Shown here one piece after another: positions 58,797 through 64,000 of a stretch of 64,000 bases of DNA. A program made the position numbers and the translations under genes. The DNA is from Oceanobacillus luteolus (GTDB taxonomy: Bacteria; Bacillota; Bacilli; Bacillales; Amphibacillaceae). The notes under the pieces are model-generated. The model saw only the letters and a list, made by a program, of their open reading frames with translations, was not told the origin of the DNA and searched no databases. The stretch's first letter is position 1. Each line of letters starts with the position of its first letter. The stretch covers positions 1-64,000 of the forward strand of contig NZ_JAMBON010000001.1 of the NCBI RefSeq assembly GCF_023715655.1. The letters run 5' to 3'.

Positions 58797-60020
58797 ATGA
58801 AGACTGTAAAAGGGTCCTATATTTCAGGCTATCTGCAAATTCAAGTAAATGGAGAATATCCCGAACGTTTTTTACAAACATGTGCAGCGAACGGTATTAT
58901 GCTATGGGAAATCCAAAAGCAGAGCACTAATCAATGTACGGCGATGGTCCAATTAAAAGACGTTCAGAAGATAAAAAAGTTAAGACATGGAAGTAATTAT
59001 AAAATATATTTTAAGAAAAAGTATGGAATTCCATTTCTCAATAAAAAAGCTAAGAGGAAAAAACCACTTCTATTTGGCTTGCTTCTTAGTGTGCTTTTAT
59101 TTTTTATGCTTTCCAATATGATTTGGCAAGTTACAGTAACCGGCGTTCCAGAAGAATTGGAAAATAAAATTTATGAAAGATTATCCAGTTACGGCGTCCA
59201 TCCCGGTGCTTTTACATTCACTGTCGATTCCCCCAATCAAATCCAACAATTATTGTTGGAGGACGTCCCCGAATTGCTTTGGGTTGGTATTGAAAAAAGA
59301 GGGACAAGCTTTTATTTAGAAGGTGTAGAGAAATTGATTGTAAAGGATGAGGAAAAGAAAAGTCCTAGGCATTTGGTTGCGAACAAAAGTGGAGTAATCA
59401 AGAGTATGTATGTAAAGAAAGGCTTGCCTCAAGTTAGGGTTAATGATTTTGTGGAGAAAGGAAAAATACTTGTATCAGGAGCGATTGAAAAGCTGAATAT
59501 GGAAAAAACGAAAGAAGAGGAAAATGAAGAGGTATATTATGAATACCTTGCTTCAGAGGGGGAAGTTATCGCTACTACATGGTATCGCGCAGAAGTTCTT
59601 ATACCTTTACAATCCGAGCATATAGAATTGACTGGAAATATAGATGAGAATTATCGCTTTGGGATTGGATCGTATACATTCCCAATCTGGCCATGGAACA
59701 AAAAAGAATTTGATGATGAAATAAAGGAGATTGATGAAAAAAAATTAGAGATATTTGGTTGGGAATTTCCACTATACATTGTTAAGGAAAAAAGAATGGA
59801 AAGTACATCTAAGATTACAGAGAGGACACGAGAACAAGCAATTGAGGCCGGTATACAACAGGCGAAGGAAGATTTATATAGAAAGTTGGGAAATGATGCA
59901 AGAATTATATCAGAAAAAGTTTTGCATGAAACTAACCGGCATGGTAAAGTTAAACTAAGCTTGTATATTACAGTGGAAGAAAATATAGCGATTGAACAAC
60001 CGATAAACCAAGGAGATTAA
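58797..60020 (+). CDS. yqfD: Sporulation protein YqfD
   Basis: A 407-residue membrane-associated protein. The N-terminal part (about 1-90) is cytosolic and basic, a membrane helix lies near 91-110 (LLFGLLLSVLLFFMLSNMIW), and the remainder is extracellular or in the intermembrane space, with a conserved VPELLWVGIEKRGTSFYLE. AAAGGAGG precedes the ATG. It follows yqfC and is 2 bases before phoH, implying readthrough during sporulation. Confidence 0.92.
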   Translation: MKTVKGSYISGYLQIQVNGEYPERFLQTCAANGIMLWEIQKQSTNQCTAMVQLKDVQKIKKLRHGSNYKIYFKKKYGIPFLNKKAKRKKPLLFGLLLSVLLFFMLSNMIWQVTVTGVPEELENKIYERLSSYGVHPGAFTFTVDSPNQIQQLLLEDVPELLWVGIEKRGTSFYLEGVEKLIVKDEEKKSPRHLVANKSGVIKSMYVKKGLPQVRVNDFVEKGKILVSGAIEKLNMEKTKEEENEEVYYEYLASEGEVIATTWYRAEVLIPLQSEHIELTGNIDENYRFGIGSYTFPIWPWNKKEFDDEIKEIDEKKLEIFGWEFPLYIVKEKRMESTSKITERTREQAIEAGIQQAKEDLYRKLGNDARIISEKVLHETNRHGKVKLSLYITVEENIAIEQPINQGD

Positions 60021-60022
60021 GT

Positions 60023-60991
60023 ATGACAGGAAACTTAACTGATATCGACTTACAATTACAAGATCCAACTGAGGCTCTTGCGCTATTTGGAAATAATGAC
60101 AAGTATTTAAAGCAATTAGAGTCTTTATTGGACATACGCATCGTTTCTCGTGGTGAAAAAGTCCAAGCTTCTGGAAGTGAGGAAGCCGTACAAGTATTAC
60201 AGGAAGTCCTTTTTTCATTGCTTTCTTTAATTCAAAAAGGAATCAGTTTTTCCGAAAGAGATATAGGCTATGCCGTTGAGATGGCAAGAAAAGGGAATAT
60301 TAATCAGTTTGAAGCAATGTTTGAAGACGAAATCACAAAAAATGTAAAAGGTAAATCCATTCGAGTAAAAACACTAGGACAAAAAAATTATATTGAGCGA
60401 ATTCGTTCAAACGACTTGGTGTTCGGTTTTGGCCCAGCTGGTACGGGAAAGACTTATCTGGCAGTTGTAATGGCTGTAGACGCATTAAAAAAGGGGCTTG
60501 TAAAAAGGATCATTCTAACAAGGCCAGCTGTTGAAGCAGGAGAAAGCTTAGGTTTCCTGCCAGGAGATTTGAAAGAAAAGGTTGATCCCTACTTAAGGCC
60601 GTTATATGATGCTTTACACGATGTTTTAGGTGCAGAACACACTACTCGGTTAATTGAACGGGAAACAATTGAAATTGCTCCTCTTGCCTATATGCGAGGA
60701 AGAACCTTAGATGATGCTTTTGTCATCTTAGATGAAGCTCAGAACACCACACCTGCACAAATGAAGATGTTTTTAACACGTTTGGGATTTGGATCTAAAA
60801 TGGTGATAACTGGGGATGTTACCCAAATTGATCTCCCGAAAGGAGTAGCATCTGGTCTCCGGGTGGCAGAACAGCTGCTTAGAGGCATTGAAGGCATTTC
60901 CTTTATTTATTTAGATGACTCTGATGTTGTACGTCATCCACTTGTACAGAAAATAATCCGTGCTTATGACAAAGAAAACACAAATCAGTAA
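60023..60991 (+). CDS. phoH: PhoH family ATPase
   Basis: A 322-residue cytosolic P-loop protein related to helicase cores, linked to RNA metabolism. The N-terminal part is KH-like (about 35-90), and the PhoH core has GPAGTGKTYLAVVMAVDAL (Walker A, about 138), RPAVEAGESLGFLPGDLKEKVDPYLRPLYDAL, FVILDEAQNTTPAQMKMFLTR (Walker B) and KMVITGDVTQIDLP. It precedes pgpH and ybeY, a widely conserved neighbourhood that ties PhoH to rRNA processing. Confidence 0.95.
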   Translation: MTGNLTDIDLQLQDPTEALALFGNNDKYLKQLESLLDIRIVSRGEKVQASGSEEAVQVLQEVLFSLLSLIQKGISFSERDIGYAVEMARKGNINQFEAMFEDEITKNVKGKSIRVKTLGQKNYIERIRSNDLVFGFGPAGTGKTYLAVVMAVDALKKGLVKRIILTRPAVEAGESLGFLPGDLKEKVDPYLRPLYDALHDVLGAEHTTRLIERETIEIAPLAYMRGRTLDDAFVILDEAQNTTPAQMKMFLTRLGFGSKMVITGDVTQIDLPKGVASGLRVAEQLLRGIEGISFIYLDDSDVVRHPLVQKIIRAYDKENTNQ

Positions 60992-61011
60992 GACCTGCTT
61001 TGTAGGTCTTA
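60989..61011 (+). terminator. Hairpin between phoH and pgpH
   Basis: TAAGACCT pairs with AGGTCTTA across a 7-base loop, starting at the phoH stop codon. A weaker CCTG/CAGG hairpin with T residues follows near 61025-61045. Both may attenuate rather than end transcription. Confidence 0.5.
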
Positions 61012-61068
61012 TTTGTGCTGTAGGCCTGGAAGACAGGTTCTTTTTGCTATGGACAAAGGGGTGAGAAA

Positions 61069-63234
61069 GTGAAAAACAAGTTCATTGATCAGATGAAGAA
61101 CTGGTTGAAAAATCGGACGAGTATATTTTTGATTGTTATAATAGTGCTCATACAAAGCCTATTTTTCTTTTTCCTATCATTGAATAATGTATATACAGAG
61201 ACTTATGATCTTCAACGTTTTGCTACAGCCAACACAACGATTCGCTCACCTGTTACCATTGAAAATGAGGATGAAACGGAAAGGAAAACGAGGGAAGCGG
61301 TACAACAGGTTGGTGATCGCTATTCCATTTCAGAACAGGTTATCAACGAAAGAATCGGATATAGTGAAGAAATATTTGATGCTATTTTAACATTGAATGA
61401 AGATAATAAAAATGAAGCTGAGGATCAAGAAGACGGAGAGAAAGAGGAAGCTGTAAACGAAGAAGGGCTATCCCTTGATGAGAAAATTGAACGATTACGT
61501 CAAGTTCTTTCAGAGGACATAGTCCTTGGAGTGGATGCTGAAGTATTTCGCACATTGCTTTCTCAGCCTAGTAATGAACTCAAAGAAGCAAAAAAACTCT
61601 TCATTGAATCGACGTTAGAGGTTATGGAAAACGGTGTCAGGATAGAGAACCTGCAAACAGCTCGTGGGTTAGTTCAAGATGAAATAAAATATTCAAATCT
61701 AGAACCTATCGTTAAAGACGCATTAATCAATTTATCGACCTTTATAGTGACGGAAAATTCATTCTTTGATTTAGAAGCGACAAATGAAGCGAGGAAGATT
61801 GCCGCAAGCAATGTAGATCCTGAGATGATAAAAGCTGGGGAAATCATTGTCAGTGAAGGTCAAGTAATTACGAATGAAATTTACGAACAACTGAGACTAG
61901 TGGGACTATTGGATGGTGAACGTAATTTCTACCCGGTATTAGGGTTAATTTTGTTATTATTCATCCTTGGCGGGATTTCCGTAATTGAGATTAATAAATT
62001 GGTCAAATCAAATTCATTCGATAAACGTATTTTAGCTGCCATCCTAATTATTAGTGTAATAGTTATATCTTTAATGAAAGTCGTGAGTTTATATTCTACA
62101 GAGAATAATCATTTGTTTTATTTGATGCCAATTGCCATGGGTACACTTCTCATCAAGCTATTTATAAGTGAAAGATTAGCGATTATTATGGCAGGCGTAT
62201 ATGCAATCCTTGGGACAGTCATATTCAATGGATTTATTCCTGGGGCGTTAAATATAGAAGCAGGAATTTATTTCTTCTTTTCGCAGCTGGCTGGAATACT
62301 TTTCTTCCCTCGGGTTAAGGATCGGTTGGCGATTTTAAAGTCGGGAATAGCGATTATTCTCGTTAACATCATCACGGTACTATTATTTTTATTCTTGTCC
62401 TTTGAAAAATATACCGTGATGGACTTCTTCATCTATTCATCCTATGGGATGGTTTCAGCGTTCTTGTCTGCGGTTTTGACGATTGGATTGTTGCCTTTCT
62501 TTGAAACTAGTCTAGGAATATTATCTGATGTTAAACTGTTGCAACTTTCGAGCCCTAATCAGCCGCTATTAAAAAAACTTTTAGTAGAGGCGCCGGGTAC
62601 CTACCATCATTCGGTTATGGTAGCCAATATTAGTGAGACGGCCTGTGAAGCAATTGGAGCTAACGGCTTATTGGCAAGGGTTGGTGCGTATTATCATGAT
62701 ATTGGTAAAACCGTGAGGCCACAATTCTTTATCGAAAATCAATTAACAAATCGTAATCCTCATGATCAAATGGATCCAAGAGAGAGTGCTAAAATTATTA
62801 TAAGCCATCCATATGATGGAGCTGAGATGTTAAAGCAGAATAAGTTTCCTAAAGAAATTATTGAAATTACTAAGACCCATCACGGCACCTCACTTTTAAA
62901 GTTTTTCTATCATAAGGAAAGACAACAAAATTCCGAAGTATTAGAGACGGATTACCGTTATCCAGGTCCAAAGCCCGCTACTAAAGAGGCTGCAATCATC
63001 AGCATATGTGATTCGGTAGAAGCTGCGGTCCGGTCACTAAATGAACCTACTGAAGATAAAATTGAGGAAATAGTGGCTTCTATTATGAATGACCGAATTT
63101 CTGATGGACAATTAGACGAAAGTCCATTAACATTAACAGAACTAAAAGTAATTCAAACTACCATTTGTGAGTCATTAAAAGGATTTTTCCATTCACGAAT
63201 TCAGTATCCTACAAAGGATAAGGAGGCAAATTAA
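61069..63234 (+). CDS. pgpH: Cyclic di-AMP phosphodiesterase PgpH (7TM-HD, YqfF)
   Basis: PgpH degrades c-di-AMP and so influences potassium and wall homeostasis. The 721-residue protein has one N-terminal helix, an extracellular 7TMR-HDED domain with an acidic insertion (about 105-135), and seven helices (about 285-480). The cytosolic HD domain follows (APGTYHHSVMVANI, GAYYHDIGKTVRP with HD near 546, THHGTSLLKFFYH). GTG 61069 follows AAAGGGGTGAG. ybeY starts on the base after its stop codon. Confidence 0.95.
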   Translation: MKNKFIDQMKNWLKNRTSIFLIVIIVLIQSLFFFFLSLNNVYTETYDLQRFATANTTIRSPVTIENEDETERKTREAVQQVGDRYSISEQVINERIGYSEEIFDAILTLNEDNKNEAEDQEDGEKEEAVNEEGLSLDEKIERLRQVLSEDIVLGVDAEVFRTLLSQPSNELKEAKKLFIESTLEVMENGVRIENLQTARGLVQDEIKYSNLEPIVKDALINLSTFIVTENSFFDLEATNEARKIAASNVDPEMIKAGEIIVSEGQVITNEIYEQLRLVGLLDGERNFYPVLGLILLLFILGGISVIEINKLVKSNSFDKRILAAILIISVIVISLMKVVSLYSTENNHLFYLMPIAMGTLLIKLFISERLAIIMAGVYAILGTVIFNGFIPGALNIEAGIYFFFSQLAGILFFPRVKDRLAILKSGIAIILVNIITVLLFLFLSFEKYTVMDFFIYSSYGMVSAFLSAVLTIGLLPFFETSLGILSDVKLLQLSSPNQPLLKKLLVEAPGTYHHSVMVANISETACEAIGANGLLARVGAYYHDIGKTVRPQFFIENQLTNRNPHDQMDPRESAKIIISHPYDGAEMLKQNKFPKEIIEITKTHHGTSLLKFFYHKERQQNSEVLETDYRYPGPKPATKEAAIISICDSVEAAVRSLNEPTEDKIEEIVASIMNDRISDGQLDESPLTLTELKVIQTTICESLKGFFHSRIQYPTKDKEAN

Positions 63235-63702
63235 ATGTATATTGATTTTCATGATGAAACTAATTCACTACCCACTGAATATTTCGATCTCTTGCAAAGA
63301 CTTCTGGAGTTTGCACGGAAGAAAGAAGGGGTATCGCAAGAAGCGGAGATGTCTGTCAATATTGTTGATGATAAAGAAATACAGGAATTGAATAGAAATT
63401 ACCGACAAAAAGATGAACCGACTGATGTCATATCGTTTGCAATTCAGGAAAAAGTCGATGGGGAACTGCATATCTACGGAGAAGAAGATATTCCTACTAT
63501 TCTTGGTGATATCGTTATATCAATTGATCGAGCAAAGGAACAGGCGGAAGAGTACGGTCATACGCTAGAAAGAGAAATATCATTTTTAACGATTCACGGA
63601 TTTCTCCATCTTTTAGGGTATGATCACTTAACCGAAGAAGAGGAAAAGGAAATGTTTGCTAGACAAAATGAGATATTGAGTGAGTTTGGAATTGAAAGAT
63701 AA
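63235..63702 (+). CDS. ybeY: Endoribonuclease YbeY
   Basis: YbeY acts in 16S rRNA 3'-end maturation and ribosome quality control. The 155-residue protein has LNRNYRQKDEPTDVISFA, LGDIVISIDRA and the zinc motif HGFLHLLGYDH (H120, H124, H130). AAGGAGG precedes the ATG. Its 3' end overlaps the start of dgkA. Confidence 0.96.
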   Translation: MYIDFHDETNSLPTEYFDLLQRLLEFARKKEGVSQEAEMSVNIVDDKEIQELNRNYRQKDEPTDVISFAIQEKVDGELHIYGEEDIPTILGDIVISIDRAKEQAEEYGHTLEREISFLTIHGFLHLLGYDHLTEEEEKEMFARQNEILSEFGIER

Positions 63703-64000
63703 AAAAGGGAAGAAGGGTCATATAGGCTTTCTTCATGCGTTTGCCGGACTTATAGGTGTGTGGAAATCGGAGTGGAATTTTCGATTTCATTCTTTTGCAG
63801 CCTTGCTCGTCATTATTGTCGGCTTTATGTTGAGTCTAACCATAATGGAATGGGTGCTGATCAGCTTTGCTGTTGGAATGGTATTAATAAGCGAATTAAT
63901 CAATACGGCGATAGAAAAGACGATTGATTACCTGAAGCCTGAATATCACCCAAGTGCCCGTTTCATTAAGGATGCTGCCGCAGGAGCAGTACTGGTAAGT
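63680..64000 (+). CDS. dgkA: Undecaprenol/diacylglycerol kinase DgkA, truncated by the window end
   Basis: Only the first 107 codons are in the window. The protein has the family membrane helices (SFAALLVIIVGFMLSLTIMEWVLISFAVGMVLI) and the catalytic SELINTAIEKTIDY, with the usual Gly-rich KDAAAGAVL after it. In Gram-positives it phosphorylates undecaprenol for recycling of the lipid carrier. GTG 63680 is chosen; TTG 63686 and 63692 are in frame alternatives. It overlaps ybeY by 23 bases, as in many Bacillaceae. Confidence 0.92.
   Translation, partial: MSLELKDKKGKKGHIGFLHAFAGLIGVWKSEWNFRFHSFAALLVIIVGFMLSLTIMEWVLISFAVGMVLISELINTAIEKTIDYLKPEYHPSARFIKDAAAGAVLVS

Overview
The window is an AT-rich chromosomal segment from a spore-forming member of the Bacillaceae. 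Gene content and order match two blocks of the Bacillus subtilis chromosome. Sporulation genes are present (sigK, sda, an rsfA-like gene, gpr, spoIIP, yqxA, yqfC, yqfD), as are late-competence genes (comEA, comEB, comEC). The proteins look most like the Oceanobacillus/Virgibacillus side of the family, but I cannot name a species from sequence alone.

Block 1 (about 1-26900) is the relA-to-mtnN block. It holds relA and dtd, a convergent cell-wall amidase, and a small ORF. A T-box leader then precedes hisS-aspS, followed by a 6S RNA. An rsfA-like gene and rarA lie on the minus strand. Next come cymR, iscS-type desulfurase, mnmA, yrrB, recD2, a zinc-ribbon ORF and an AI-2E family permease. A second T-box precedes alaS, and ireB, yqgF, yrzB, mltG, trmR, udk, greA, yrrS and mtnN follow. 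The junction (about 26970-28760) carries an uninterrupted sigK, the 46-codon sda gene beneath a cluster of DnaA boxes, and a degenerate dispersed repeat. Block 2 (28761-64000) is the yqeG-to-dgkA block. It holds yqeG-yqeH-aroE-yhbY-nadD-yqeK-rsfS-yqeM, comEA/B/C, yqzM, holA, rpsT, gpr-spoIIP-yqxA, a second repeat copy, lepA and hemW. It continues with the CIRCE-controlled hrcA-grpE-dnaK-dnaJ-prmA-rsmE-mtaB operon, deoC, rpsU-yqeY and a sigma-W-type nfeD-floA operon. It ends with yqfC-yqfD-phoH-pgpH-ybeY and a truncated dgkA.

Most genes serve translation and its quality control: tRNA charging, tRNA modification and ribosome assembly. Others handle stress signalling ((p)ppGpp, c-di-AMP, heat shock), DNA uptake and recombination, and sporulation. 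Many are tightly coupled by short overlaps. Several starts are TTG or GTG, chosen here because the ribosome-binding site fixes them.

I see no phage, transposase, CRISPR array, toxin-antitoxin pair or defence island, and nothing I would call a wholly new system. The items most worth a second look are regulatory. They are the overlapping Asp/His specifier in the hisS-aspS T-box, the DnaA-box cluster at sda, the 9-9-9 palindrome over the rpsU promoter, the competing hairpins between hrcA and grpE, the dispersed repeat, and an unrecognised third gene in the flotillin operon.
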